64,000 nt of DNA from Sulfurimonadaceae bacterium. Lineage in GTDB: Bacteria; Campylobacterota; Campylobacteria; Campylobacterales; Sulfurimonadaceae. Each line of letters begins with the position of its first letter. Within the stretch, counting starts at the first letter, position 1. A model generated the notes under the pieces. That model saw only the letters and a program-made list of their open reading frames with translations, had not been told where the DNA came from and did no database searches. Shown here one piece after another: positions 35,217 to 44,110 of this stretch. The position numbers and the translations under genes were made by a program. The DNA is taken from assembly GCA_016744575.1 (NCBI GenBank), contig JADGEC010000001.1, forward strand, positions 1 to 64,000, in the 5' to 3' direction.

Positions 35217-35741
35217 TTAGGCTATTAAGCCAGATTCTTTCATTTTTGCATATTCTGGACCTTCTTCACCCAAAACGACTGTCGTACCGTCGATCTTGAA
35301 TGGAGGGATGACCAATGGACTCGGAGGAGGAAGCTGCGTATCAATACCGCTTGAATCGAACTTCCCGCCGTGACATGCACATAAGAAATCTGATGAGTCT
35401 TTTCTGTAAGATGGGATACAACCCAGGTGTGTACAGAGGCCGATAGCGATCAGGAAGTTCTCACCGCCGACGATAACGTCACGCGCTGTTGCCTCTTCTG
35501 TCTGTGCTGCTACCATCTCTGGTGTCTTTTTAAGGATAAAGATCGGTTTACCCCGCCATTTCTCTACTACCAATGCGTTTGGTTCAGCTGATGCGAGGTC
35601 TACTGTCGTAAAGCCTGCTGCCGCTACACTTGGGAGTGGGTCCCATGATCTTTTCATGGCATACAGTGATGCAACAGCTCCAACGCCTGAGACGGCGCCG
35701 AAGGCTTTGCCCATGAACCCTCTTCTACTTTCATTTTCCAT
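35217..35741 (-). CDS. petA: Rieske iron-sulfur subunit of the bc1 complex
   Basis: The [2Fe-2S] cluster ligands are in CTHLGC and CACHGG, the standard Rieske motifs. The N-terminus has a Tat-type signal and anchor (ESRRGFMGKAFGAVSGVGAVASLYAM). It is the first gene of petABC. Length 174 is typical. Confidence 0.96.
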   Translation of the reverse strand: MENESRRGFMGKAFGAVSGVGAVASLYAMKRSWDPLPSVAAAGFTTVDLASAEPNALVVEKWRGKPIFILKKTPEMVAAQTEEATARDVIVGGENFLIAIGLCTHLGCIPSYRKDSSDFLCACHGGKFDSSGIDTQLPPPSPLVIPPFKIDGTTVVLGEEGPEYAKMKESGLIA

Positions 35742-35799
35742 TTCGTCTCACTTTAGTGAAATTTTACCTGCAAATGATAGTTTAAAGCTGTTTAATATC

Positions 35800-36672
35800 T
35801 TATAAAGCTAAGGTACTTTTCAGAAAGACTGTTACCTTTTCTCCCGTTTGGGTGAGCTTGTGATACTCATGTGATAGAACATTGTCTAACTGTTTACCCA
35901 ATTCTGTTCTATTATAACCATCGACAATAGGGATCTTCAATCTTTCAAATAACTGAAGGAACTCTCTACCATAATCTGGGCGCTGGATGAAGATTGGTCT
36001 TCCCCCTGCTGCAAGGTTCTCCAAAGCAGCCTGAGGTGAAGCCGTGACAAGGATCTGTGAACGAGTGATCACCTCATCATACTCCTCGTTCTCATACTGC
36101 TCTCCAAAAGTCTTTTCAAGTTTTTTCTCATAATCCATGAACCAATAGAAGCCGAGTAGAAGTGCCAGTCCTTTCCCCTCGAACATCGCCATGTTCTTAT
36201 GCAGGTCCTCTTCGTAATCATCATCACCAAAATAGAACGCACGCTCTATACTCTTCTCATTACCGGCAGCTTGAAAATAACGGTCATCTATTGCCAGGTC
36301 ATTACAGATACCCTCACCTTCTACATAAGGATTGAGCAGAGACTCCCCACTACTCTTCTTGTCATTTGGGTCATCGTTCACACGGATAAACGTCGAGAAG
36401 AACCTGGTCATATCAGCATGCATAGAGGGATTGAGTTCGGCGGAATCAAAGATGATCTTATCACCATGATGCGCGATCTGGGGAATGTTACGTACGACAT
36501 CCACGCCTACTGCACGTTTGATACCAAACTCTCTCGCCTGCGCAGCGATACGAAAATCTGATGTCAACAGAGTGATATCGATATCACCTAATGCATTGAT
36601 GATCGCCGCCGCACGACGAAAACGGTCAAGTCCGATGCGGTGTCCAGTATGGGCATAGTAGTAGAGTCTCAT
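35800..36672 (-). CDS. Conserved protein of unknown function, glycosyltransferase-like fold possible
   Basis: I cannot name this 290-residue cytosolic protein. The N-terminus MRLYYYAHTGHRIGLDRFRRAAAI and later VTASPQAALENLAAGGRPIFI with RPDY resemble two Rossmann-like halves of a GT-B glycosyltransferase (a start with a phosphate loop and a C-terminal part with a nucleotide-sugar site), but the catalytic residues are not clear. A central acidic part (FGDDDYEEDLHKN) is unusual. It starts after AAGGAAAACTC and lies 58 bp upstream of petA, so it may share that operon's transcript. Confidence 0.55.
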   Translation of the reverse strand: MRLYYYAHTGHRIGLDRFRRAAAIINALGDIDITLLTSDFRIAAQAREFGIKRAVGVDVVRNIPQIAHHGDKIIFDSAELNPSMHADMTRFFSTFIRVNDDPNDKKSSGESLLNPYVEGEGICNDLAIDDRYFQAAGNEKSIERAFYFGDDDYEEDLHKNMAMFEGKGLALLLGFYWFMDYEKKLEKTFGEQYENEEYDEVITRSQILVTASPQAALENLAAGGRPIFIQRPDYGREFLQLFERLKIPIVDGYNRTELGKQLDNVLSHEYHKLTQTGEKVTVFLKSTLAL

Positions 36673-36740
36673 GAGTTTTCCTTATATACTTGATTGTGTA
36701 GTGTTTGGTCGAATGATCTTATCGACTTTTCAGATCGATT

Positions 36741-36923
36741 ATTCCATTATGCGTCGTATGGACGACAGAGTGGACACAGCTTCGTTTTTTGCTTCGCTCA
36801 AAATCTCGCAACTATCCCGCGCTTTTATGACGATCTTATTTTTTACTTGCAATATTGTATGGACGAATGACTTTTTTTGGTATATCAAATTGTCTATTCC
36901 ATAATCTATCGTATGGACTTCAG
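36741..36923. repeat. Pair of 28-bp imperfect direct repeats
   Basis: The 28-bp units at 36741-36768 and 36896-36923 match at 22 of 28 positions, each containing ATTCCAT near the start and TCGTATGGAC near the end. A partial third unit (TGTATGGACGAATGAC) lies between them, near 36857. The gap 36673-37025 has no convincing gene; it holds these repeats and the REP-like element that follows. Confidence 0.5.
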
Positions 36924-37006
36924 GGGGTCAAGGCTTTACGTTTTTCGACCTACGCTGGCTTGGCAAGAAAAAAGTCAACCCATGACCCCGTGTCATGACA
37001 TTCCCT
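36924..37006. repeat. REP-like palindromic element, copy A
   Basis: GGGGTCAAGGCTT (36924-36936) and AACCCATGACCCC (36977-36989) are inverted repeats matching at 11 of 13 positions, followed by GTGTCATGACATTCCCT. A second copy with the core in the opposite orientation lies at 56722-56806. The ends and the size resemble REP or BIME elements moved by RAYT (Y1) transposases. Confidence 0.6.
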
Positions 37007-37025
37007 TTTTCCCGTGACCCTTTTC

Positions 37026-38909
37026 CTATTTCCTATTTTTCTTCTTCTGCCCCATCTTTATATAGATGTGTAAGATATCTATGGCTGCCGGGGTGACACC
37101 ACTTATCTGCGACGCTGCCTGAAGTGTCGGCGGATTGAACTTCTCGAACTTCTCGATGATCTCTTTGGAGAGACCCTTGACAGTCTCAAAATCAAAGCCT
37201 ACCGGGATCTTGACATGTAGGTTCTGCTTCATCTTCTCGATATCTTCGATCTGCTTTTCGACATAACGGGCATACTTGGCCTCAATTAGGATCTGTTCAC
37301 GGATATAGGCATCGAACTTCTCCATCTCAGGGAAGAGCTGAGTCAGCTTATCTAAAGTAAATGACTTACGTGCGATGATCTGTTGAGCTGTGATTTTGTC
37401 GCTTATGCGATCCTCATCAATAGAAGCTAAAAAGGCGATAAACTCTTTATTTGGTGTATAACTATGTGCATTGACGATTGCCATACCCTCTGCGATTTGC
37501 TCTCTCTTCTTCTCTGTCTGAACATAAGTCTCGTTTGCGATAAGACCAAAGTCATGGCCATAACCGCTCAGACGGATATCAGCCGACTCTTCACGAAGCA
37601 GCAGGCGGTATTCTGCTCTGGAAGTGAACATCCGGTAAGGTTCTTTCGTCCCTTTAGTGACCAGGTCATCGATCAATACTCCGATATAGGCTTCATCCCG
37701 TCGAAGGACAAAAGGCTCTTTTCCCTCGATAGAGAGTACCGCATTGATACCCGCCATCAATCCTTGCGCAGCAGCTTCCTCATAACCTGTCGTCCCGTTG
37801 ATCTGCCCGGCAAGAAAAAGGTTTTTGACTTTTTTTGTCTCAAGCGCATGCGTCAGTTCAGTAGGATCGACATAATCGTACTCGATCGCATACCCATAAC
37901 GCACGATCTTCGCGTTCTCCATACCACGGACAGAGTGCACCATCTCTAGTTGTACATCCGGTGGAAGTGAGGTACTCATACCGTTTATATAACACTCTGT
38001 GTTCTCAAAGGTCTGTGGTTCAACGAAAAGATGGTGACGCTCTTTATCTCGAAAACGATTGACCTTGTCTTCGATACTTGGACAGTAGCGTGGACCGACC
38101 CCTTCGATCTGACCGGTAAACAGTGGTGCCCGATGAAAATTCCCTTCGATGAGCGTATGCGTCTCTTCGTTTGTGTAGGCAATATAACAGGGAAGTTGTT
38201 TTTTCTCTTCACCAAAACTCACCCGGTCTGTACGAAAACTAAACGGTGTCGGCACCTCATCACCAGCCTGCTCTTCCATGACTGAGAAGTCGATAGTCGA
38301 ACTGTCTACCCGGGGACATGTCCCTGTCTTCAGACGACCTACCCGTAGATCAGCATCGAGCAGTGACTGTGACAGCTTGTTCGCAGCAAACTCTCCAAAA
38401 CGTCCTGATTCTTGTGTTGTCTCGCCAATATGGACGACACCTTTCAAGAATGTGCCTGTAGTCAGGATGACCCGCTCTGCTTTGTATTCGTTAAGCAGGT
38501 TGGTCCGTACACCTACTACTGCACCCTCTTCGACAAGCAGATCGTCGACCATCTCCTGGATCAGTTCAAGGTTTGGAGTGGTCAAGATGATATTTCTAGC
38601 GATGATGCGGTAACGATCCATATCTATCTGTGCCCGTGTACCGCGTACCGCCGGGCCTTTTGCTGCATTGAGGATACGAAACTGTATACCCGCTTCATCA
38701 GTGATAAGGCCCATCTCACCACCAAGGGCATCAAGCTCACGGACCAAGTGTCCTTTCGCCAGACCGCCTACTGCCGGGTTGCAACTGGTAGCACCTACCT
38801 GTTCGGCCAGAATAGAGACCATCAGGGTCTTTTTTCCCATACGCGCTGACGCAAGTGCCGCTTCAATACCCGCATGTCCACCACCGACTACGATCACATC
38901 ATAATTCAT
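37026..38909 (-). CDS. mnmG: tRNA uridine-34 5-carboxymethylaminomethyl modification enzyme
   Basis: MnmG, with MnmE, modifies U34 in the wobble position of several tRNAs. The FAD-binding motif [12 protein letters not shown] is at residues 8-19; [14 protein letters not shown] follows, then [17 protein letters not shown] and [13 protein letters not shown] motifs, and the C-terminal helical domain ends near [18 protein letters not shown]. Length 627 is normal. Its position near petABC matches C. jejuni, from memory. Confidence 0.97.
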   Translation of the reverse strand: MNYDVIVVGGGHAGIEAALASARMGKKTLMVSILAEQVGATSCNPAVGGLAKGHLVRELDALGGEMGLITDEAGIQFRILNAAKGPAVRGTRAQIDMDRYRIIARNIILTTPNLELIQEMVDDLLVEEGAVVGVRTNLLNEYKAERVILTTGTFLKGVVHIGETTQESGRFGEFAANKLSQSLLDADLRVGRLKTGTCPRVDSSTIDFSVMEEQAGDEVPTPFSFRTDRVSFGEEKKQLPCYIAYTNEETHTLIEGNFHRAPLFTGQIEGVGPRYCPSIEDKVNRFRDKERHHLFVEPQTFENTECYINGMSTSLPPDVQLEMVHSVRGMENAKIVRYGYAIEYDYVDPTELTHALETKKVKNLFLAGQINGTTGYEEAAAQGLMAGINAVLSIEGKEPFVLRRDEAYIGVLIDDLVTKGTKEPYRMFTSRAEYRLLLREESADIRLSGYGHDFGLIANETYVQTEKKREQIAEGMAIVNAHSYTPNKEFIAFLASIDEDRISDKITAQQIIARKSFTLDKLTQLFPEMEKFDAYIREQILIEAKYARYVEKQIEDIEKMKQNLHVKIPVGFDFETVKGLSKEIIEKFEKFNPPTLQAASQISGVTPAAIDILHIYIKMGQKKKNRK

Positions 38910-39167
38910 CTACTGTCCGTTGAGATTTATTTAAGAGCAGAAGCGCATACTCAAACTATAAGTATTATCAATGATCAAGCCGCTATTTTTAGCCTGCCAG
39001 CGCCACTTCTGCCATTTTAGTAGTGCAATTATACCGCTTATCTTTAAAACTATTAGCTGGCAAATATTATTTTTATTATTACTTTATAAATGAGATCAAA
39101 GCTAAGCAGTCTTATAATTCCTATACATAAAGTGTCGATAACTATTTTACCTGATGAAAGTGCTACG

Positions 39168-39362
39168 ATGAATGATGATAAGAAGAAGATAGAAGACCTG
39201 TTCAAGGACTATGTACCTGAGACAGTCGAATATGACCCCGAAGTAGATGGCAGTGAAGAGCACATGATACGTGATGAGTTGCTAGAGCAGAAAGAACACC
39301 TTAAAGATGTCATAACTACACTTAAAGAGAAAAACCGTGGGAACCGAAAAGTCAGACGATAA
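39168..39362 (+). CDS. Small charged protein, unknown
   Basis: A 64-residue reading frame beginning MNDDKKKIEDLF, acidic at first and basic at the end (KEKNRGNRKVRR), with a likely helical middle (MIRDELLEQKEHLKDVITTL). A longer frame starts 78 bp upstream, but its first part lacks protein character. The ribosome site is weak. A strong palindromic terminator 13 bp after the stop supports real transcription. Function unknown. Confidence 0.55.
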   Translation: MNDDKKKIEDLFKDYVPETVEYDPEVDGSEEHMIRDELLEQKEHLKDVITTLKEKNRGNRKVRR

Positions 39363-39375
39363 CGCTGGCTTATGC

Positions 39376-39426
39376 TTTAAGGGGTTTAAAACATCTCATC
39401 GTACGATGAGATTTATGCCCCTTTAA
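39376..39426 (+). terminator. Strong nested palindromic terminator
   Basis: A perfect 20-bp palindrome (39393-39412) lies inside an outer pair, TTTAAGGGG (39376-39384) and CCCCTTTAA (39418-39426). The run TTTAA after the stem supports termination on the plus strand. The symmetric structure might work in both directions. Confidence 0.6.
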
Positions 39427-39473
39427 CCTCATTATCACTACAATCTCTCAACTTTTAAACCCTGTGAGAGACT

Positions 39474-40166
39474 ATGCCTACGATCGAACAAGCTAATGAC
39501 GCCTATAACAGAGGTGATCACACCACTGCCTTTACCCTTTACCATGAGCTGGCCGGATCTGACAGCCCTGCCGCACAGACATCTCTGGCCTATATGTATC
39601 AAAATGGCCAAGGTACCCAGCCTGACGAAGCTAAAGCCCTGCTCTACTACCAAAAAGCTTCGGAGAAAAAAGAGCCTTATGCACTTTTCAATCTCGCCAT
39701 CTTGTATGCCAATGGCATCGGCGGCGTAGAGAACGATCAATTCAAAGCGCATGAGCTCTTTATGGAAGCCGCCGTTCGTGAGATCCCGCCGGCGCAGTAT
39801 GAGGTCGGCTTGATGTTAGAGCGCGGCCTGGGATGCATGCAGAACTACTCTGAAGCCGCCTTCTGGTACGAAGAGGCTGCTAAACGCGGTCATCTTGAAG
39901 CCTTTAACAATCTCGGTGTCCTGTACAAAGAGGGTCATGGTGTCAATGTGGACTATGATCGCTCTTTTCTCTGTTTCTCACGTGCAGCTGAAGGCGATCT
40001 GGCGACCGGGCAATATAACCTTGGTCTCTTATATGATCAGGGACTTGGCGTTGCAGAGGACCATGACAAGGCACTTGACCTCTGCCGAAAAGCGGCTTAC
40101 AATGGTCATGAGAAAGCCAAAGAGATCATCAAAGGGCTGCAGGAAGATGGCAAGATCGTCTTTTAG
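39474..40166 (+). CDS. Sel1-repeat (TPR-like) protein
   Basis: The protein is built from about six Sel1-type repeats of ~36 residues, for example AQTSLAYMYQNGQGTQPDEAK, LFNLAILYANGIGGVENDQFK, AFNNLGVLYKEGHGVNVDYDR and GQYNLGLLYDQGLGVAEDHDK. There is no signal peptide, so it is cytoplasmic. Such proteins usually act as adaptors in signalling or protein assembly. The target is not known. It lies between the small charged gene and the TrpD2-like gene. Confidence 0.85.
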   Translation: MPTIEQANDAYNRGDHTTAFTLYHELAGSDSPAAQTSLAYMYQNGQGTQPDEAKALLYYQKASEKKEPYALFNLAILYANGIGGVENDQFKAHELFMEAAVREIPPAQYEVGLMLERGLGCMQNYSEAAFWYEEAAKRGHLEAFNNLGVLYKEGHGVNVDYDRSFLCFSRAAEGDLATGQYNLGLLYDQGLGVAEDHDKALDLCRKAAYNGHEKAKEIIKGLQEDGKIVF

Positions 40167-40202
40167 ACTGACTACGAACACTATATCAATAAACGGATGA
40201 CT

Positions 40203-41111
40203 ATGAACTATACAGATGAACACACACGCTTTTTAGAGTACGTCAAAGCAGTCGGGACAGGTCCCAAAGGAAATTACGACTTAGATGAAGAGCAGACAAA
40301 GGATGCTTTTGAACTGATCTTGAAACGTGCTGTTCCCGATGAGATCATAGGCGCTTATCTTATTGGTCTTCGTGTCAAGAAGGAGACGACTGAGGAGCTA
40401 AAAGGGGCTATGGAAGCCATCAAAACACTCTCCCTCTTCCCTGTGACAGATGAGGGTTCCATCGAGATAGGTTATACCCTTGATGGTAAGAACTCCTATC
40501 CGCCGATCATGCTTAAAAGTGCAGAACTGTTGAAAGATCTGCGAGTCCATGTCACCGGTGATGAACGCCTAAGCCCAAAGTTCGGTTACACTTCAAAGGA
40601 CTTTCATTATGAGATGGACTTTTCTGAGAACCTTATCTATCATGAACGCGCTTTATTTGCACCAAAACTGTCAGATCTGACCACCTTTCGTAACAATCTC
40701 GGCCTTCGGACTATCTTCAACACTATCGAGAAACTAAACTATCTTGCTTCGACGGCAGTAGTCGGTATGTTTCATGGTCCCTACTTCGAACTCTACCCAA
40801 GACTTTATGGCAAAGAGTACTCACGTATGCTTGTCATCCAGGGTAACGAAGGTAATCCTGAAGTCGTAAAAAAAGCCAAGATGGTACTGACCGTCGGTGA
40901 TGAGAGTGAGACCTTCACGGTAGATCCTGAAGATTTCGGCATAGAGCCTATCACCAAGAGGGAAAGTCGTTCACTAGAGCAGATGTGTGCGATGCTTGAG
41001 GACCCCGATGAGAACCTCCAGAAACTGATCGTACTCAATGCTGCCATCTTAGGCTTTGCCGCCGGTACCTTCGAAAGTGTCAAAGCGGGGTATGATGCTC
41101 TGCAGAAGTAG
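40203..41111 (+). CDS. TrpD2-like (anthranilate phosphoribosyltransferase-family) protein
   Basis: The fold is that of the glycosyltransferase family 4 (TrpD/NDP), recognised from the N-terminal helical part EQTKDAFELILKRAVPDEIIGAYLIGLRVKKETTEELKG and the C-terminal layout (FRNNLGLRTIFNTIEKLNYL). The GTGG phosphate-binding motif of true TrpD is not present in its usual form, so it is likely a TrpD2/YbiB-type protein, whose known members bind nucleic acid. The second of two ATGs (40203) is used; a GGA lies about 6 bp upstream. The role is inferred. Confidence 0.7.
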   Translation: MNYTDEHTRFLEYVKAVGTGPKGNYDLDEEQTKDAFELILKRAVPDEIIGAYLIGLRVKKETTEELKGAMEAIKTLSLFPVTDEGSIEIGYTLDGKNSYPPIMLKSAELLKDLRVHVTGDERLSPKFGYTSKDFHYEMDFSENLIYHERALFAPKLSDLTTFRNNLGLRTIFNTIEKLNYLASTAVVGMFHGPYFELYPRLYGKEYSRMLVIQGNEGNPEVVKKAKMVLTVGDESETFTVDPEDFGIEPITKRESRSLEQMCAMLEDPDENLQKLIVLNAAILGFAAGTFESVKAGYDALQK

Positions 41112-41174
41112 AGTCCGACTCCGAGCTAATACCTATATAACGATGTCCCATCTATCTGATATCAAGGAGAGCTT

Positions 41175-41783
41175 ATGTTTACCGGTCTGATCCGAGAACT
41201 TGCGACTGTCAAGAGCTATAGTGGTGATACGCTCTCACTACGTGCGACCTATAAGCCAAAGATGGGTGACTCCATCGCTATCAACGGTGCCTGCCTTAGT
41301 GTTACCAAGATCGATTCAGACGGTTTTGCTGTAGAGCTCTCACCTGAGACCCAGGGGCTCATCGCAACTGAGAACCTAAAAGGAAAAGTCCATACGGAAC
41401 CGGCTATGCAGATGGGTGATAGACTGGAGGGGCATATCGTCCAGGGGCATATCGATACTGTCGGGACTATCAAAGAGATAAAAGACAACGGCAACAGTTA
41501 TGATGTCTTCATCTCAGTAGAGAAGAAGTTCATCCCCTATATCGTGCCCAAAGGCTCTATTGCCATAGATGGTGTCAGCCTGACAGTCAATGAGGTCTTT
41601 GCGGAGAGTCTTCGGCTAACGATCATCCCCATCACTATGAAAGAGACCCTCTTCGGACAGTATAAGAAAGGTTCTACCGTCAATATCGAGACCGATATGT
41701 TTGCCCGCTATATCGCCCATTTTCTCAAACATCAGCATGCACTCTCATGGGATGAGATCGAACACATCAACTCACTTTATTAG
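41175..41783 (+). CDS. ribE: Riboflavin synthase, alpha subunit
   Basis: It makes riboflavin from two 6,7-dimethyl-8-ribityllumazine molecules. Two lumazine-binding domains are visible: the first begins MFTGLIRELATV and has INGACLSVTKI; the second begins EGHIVQGHIDTVGTI and has IDGVSLTVNEV. Length 202 is normal. AAGGAGAGCTT precedes the ATG. Confidence 0.95.
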   Translation: MFTGLIRELATVKSYSGDTLSLRATYKPKMGDSIAINGACLSVTKIDSDGFAVELSPETQGLIATENLKGKVHTEPAMQMGDRLEGHIVQGHIDTVGTIKEIKDNGNSYDVFISVEKKFIPYIVPKGSIAIDGVSLTVNEVFAESLRLTIIPITMKETLFGQYKKGSTVNIETDMFARYIAHFLKHQHALSWDEIEHINSLY

Positions 41784-41824
41784 AAAAGCGACCTAGCTTT
41801 GTGATCTCTGCTCCTTCTCGTTCC

Positions 41825-42583
41825 TTACCCTTGATCGCTCAGAGGTCTGACAGTCGGATTACAACTGATCTTGTGAGGCATATCTACCCTCTTATACCCT
41901 GAGAGCTCAGTTTTTGATGCGATAGTCGCATCCCGCATCTCCTCTGCACTTGTCAGATAGATATTAAACCCATTCTCAAAAAGAGCAAGACGGGTCTTCA
42001 GTGCTATTGAGTAAGTCGTCAATACCCCATCATCAGCTATCAGTCTTGAGATATCAGAAAAGTACTCCATCGTCCACAACATCGGGTTGACCTGCGGACT
42101 AAACGCATCTTGATAGATGATGTCAAAGCGTTTGTCACACTCTTGTAGATATAAACGAGCATCACCGATATAGATCTCGATCGATAAGCCCTCCTCTTCA
42201 TATCTTCCCTCTTTTGATAAAATCTGAATGATATCTATGAACGGTGCAAAGACTTCCGGATAGGTAAAATCTTTTAGCGACCGTACCAGTGACTCATCAA
42301 GTTCAGGGGAGTAGATCGCGATCTTTTTATCTATATTGTTGCTACGAAGGTAGTAGAGTGTCGCCAGTGTGTTAAAACCCAGTCCAAAACAGATATCTAA
42401 GATCGTGATCTCATCTTTATACTGTTGTGTTGAGAAGGCAGGGATGACATGTTTGTAGAGAGACTCTTTGAGCGCACCATCACGTGTCGAGTGATAGTGC
42501 TCATCATACTCTACAGAAAAGGCGGTATAGCTATCATCCTCACTTTTGACCATGGTATGAGTGCTGTCATTAAAAGCTGGCAT
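41825..42583 (-). CDS. MnmC-type tRNA wobble-uridine methyltransferase (MTase domain only)
   Basis: The SAM-dependent methyltransferase domain of MnmC (DUF752) is recognised from FSVEYDEHYHSTRDGALKES, ILDICFGLGFNTLA (SAM-binding), IYIGDARLYLQECDKRFDIIYQDAFSPQVNPMLW (catalytic region) and YFSDISRLIADDGVLTTYS. The FAD-dependent oxidase half found in E. coli MnmC is absent, as in many other bacteria. It presumably finishes the MnmEG-derived modification at U34; mnmG lies 3-5 kb away. It is the last gene of the luxS operon. Confidence 0.85.
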   Translation of the reverse strand: MPAFNDSTHTMVKSEDDSYTAFSVEYDEHYHSTRDGALKESLYKHVIPAFSTQQYKDEITILDICFGLGFNTLATLYYLRSNNIDKKIAIYSPELDESLVRSLKDFTYPEVFAPFIDIIQILSKEGRYEEEGLSIEIYIGDARLYLQECDKRFDIIYQDAFSPQVNPMLWTMEYFSDISRLIADDGVLTTYSIALKTRLALFENGFNIYLTSAEEMRDATIASKTELSGYKRVDMPHKISCNPTVRPLSDQG

Positions 42584-42594
42584 ACGCTACTCGG

Positions 42595-43089
42595 CTAAAG
42601 CCCATTGCCCCACATATGCATCTTTTTCGCCATGACCAGGTCCCTGTCTTTAAAGATATCTATCTGATTACCTGCACGATACTCCATCTTTTCTAAGTCG
42701 GCTAATACACGCTCGACATCCATCTCACCTTTAGGGGCCATGATGATGACCTCTCCGGTATTTGCCAGTGTAGTGTAACAGGCTTTTAAGATACGTTCAG
42801 GAAAAGCATGGCGATGCAGTATATCATCCAAGACCACGATATCATTGTCTCTTGGAAGCGCTCTAAATGGTCGGTTGAAGTCGGGTACCTCATGGGCTTT
42901 TAGATGCTCAGAAGCTTCCATGACCTGATGTTCACCCGGATACATAGCAAGTGCCAACCGCCCTTCATAAGGGACCATAAAGTCGACAAGGACTTTAGTC
43001 AGACCATCAGCATGTGTCGTGACTTCGAGTACCTTGTAGCCTGGTTGCGGATGAAACAACTCTAAAAAATCGGCATACTCTTTTTGCAT
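42595..43089 (-). CDS. Methyltransferase-like small protein, unknown
   Basis: A 164-residue protein with a Rossmann-like secondary-structure pattern: GYKVLEVTTHADGLTKVLVDF, then NDIVVLDDILHRH and LANTGEVIIMAPKG. It resembles SAM methyltransferases in order, but the glycine-rich SAM loop is degenerate, so enzyme activity is doubtful. It lies in the luxS operon between a NifX-like protein and the MnmC-type methyltransferase. Confidence 0.5.
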   Translation of the reverse strand: MQKEYADFLELFHPQPGYKVLEVTTHADGLTKVLVDFMVPYEGRLALAMYPGEHQVMEASEHLKAHEVPDFNRPFRALPRDNDIVVLDDILHRHAFPERILKACYTTLANTGEVIIMAPKGEMDVERVLADLEKMEYRAGNQIDIFKDRDLVMAKKMHMWGNGL

Positions 43090-43094
43090 CTGAT

Positions 43095-43397
43095 CTAGAT
43101 CGCCAGTTCGTTCAGTTCTTTAAACAAAAAAGCCTCGACAATATCATCGATGCTGCGCTGTGTATGAGCGACAAGGACCATAACCTGTTCTTCGATAAAT
43201 GACATCACCGGCTCAAAATCACCAGTCACTACGACCGCTTCGACCCACTCTGTCACCGCTTCACGGCTGTCATAATGCTTGATCTCTACGACCTGTCCCT
43301 CTTCGATGGCCACCATCGCCCACTGTTTTGCTTCATAGATACCGACAAGTCGACCCTCTTGGGTATCGTCGCTGTCCATTGGTAGTAGTACGTTCAT
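43095..43397 (-). CDS. NifX/NifB-like small domain protein
   Basis: The 100-residue protein resembles the dinitrogenase iron-molybdenum cofactor-binding fold: [11 protein letters not shown] at the start, [24 protein letters not shown] in the middle and [17 protein letters not shown] at the end. It has no cysteines that would bind a cluster, and no nitrogenase genes are nearby, so its task is unknown. Its start overlaps the luxS stop by 4 bp. Confidence 0.5.
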   Translation of the reverse strand: MNVLLPMDSDDTQEGRLVGIYEAKQWAMVAIEEGQVVEIKHYDSREAVTEWVEAVVVTGDFEPVMSFIEEQVMVLVAHTQRSIDDIVEAFLFKELNELAI

Positions 43398-43906
43398 CCC
43401 AGTGCCTCGACTTTCGTCATATCTAACTTCAGTGCATCATTGTCCATGATCCCTATGCCCGCATCAAGGATATCTTTTGCGATCCCTTTAGCTTCATCAA
43501 GTGAGTGCATCTTATAAGTCCCGCACTGATATACGTTTAACTCAGGGATATCATTCTGACTTTTTACACTCAAGACATCTTCCATAGACTCTTTCCACGC
43601 TGTAGCTACGCGCTCTTCTTCAGGGTCACCGATGACACTCATATAAAAACCGGTCTGGCATCCCATAGGAGAGAGATCGATGATCTCCGTGTCTTCCGAG
43701 TTCAAGTGTTCACGCATAAAACCTGCGAAGAGATGTTCAAGGGTATGGGCACCTTTTGTACTCATCTTATCTTCGTTTGGCTTGTAAAAACGCAGATCAA
43801 AGACAGTCAGTCTATCCGCTGATGGTGTCTGCATCCCTTTTGCTCGTCGTACTGCCGGTGCCGGCATGATCGTATGGTCAACTGTAAAACTGTCAAGTAA
43901 TGGCAT
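43394..43906 (-). CDS. luxS: S-ribosylhomocysteine lyase (autoinducer-2 synthase)
   Basis: LuxS cleaves S-ribosylhomocysteine to homocysteine and DPD, the precursor of autoinducer-2. Metal ligands are H54 and H58 in HTLEH and C128 in YQCGTY; C83 in [11 protein letters not shown] is the catalytic cysteine. Length 170 is normal. GAGGATAG precedes the ATG. It heads a four-gene operon on the minus strand and is divergent to the class II aldolase gene. Confidence 0.97.
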   Translation of the reverse strand: MPLLDSFTVDHTIMPAPAVRRAKGMQTPSADRLTVFDLRFYKPNEDKMSTKGAHTLEHLFAGFMREHLNSEDTEIIDLSPMGCQTGFYMSVIGDPEEERVATAWKESMEDVLSVKSQNDIPELNVYQCGTYKMHSLDEAKGIAKDILDAGIGIMDNDALKLDMTKVEALG

Positions 43907-44079
43907 GATCTATCCTCAGAATTTTTGCATATGTTAGCATAATCGGCTAAATCTCAGCTCTATAAACGGGACCTCTATAAATGACAAGGGCTATGATTCA
44001 AAAAATCCACTTGCACTGATATCCGCGATCAGATCCCAAAGTATCAGACTTTCTTTCAGGTAATCACAGCTCTATAAGT

Positions 44080-44085
44080 TATAAT
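44080..44085 (+). promoter_or_regulatory. Possible -10 element of the aldolase gene
   Basis: TATAAT lies 25 bp before the aldolase ATG with no good -35 hexamer, as is common for housekeeping promoters in this phylum. Confidence 0.35.
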
Positions 44086-44110
44086 TCACCGATAAGCTAA
44101 AAGGTACTTT

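Noticed and set aside
36673..37025. Insertion-sequence remnant with a transposase fragment
   Set aside because: Short open frames here show no transposase similarity; only palindromic and direct repeats are present.
43095..43397. Nitrogenase cofactor protein
   Set aside because: Only a loose resemblance to the NifX fold exists; there are no cluster cysteines and no nif genes in the window.
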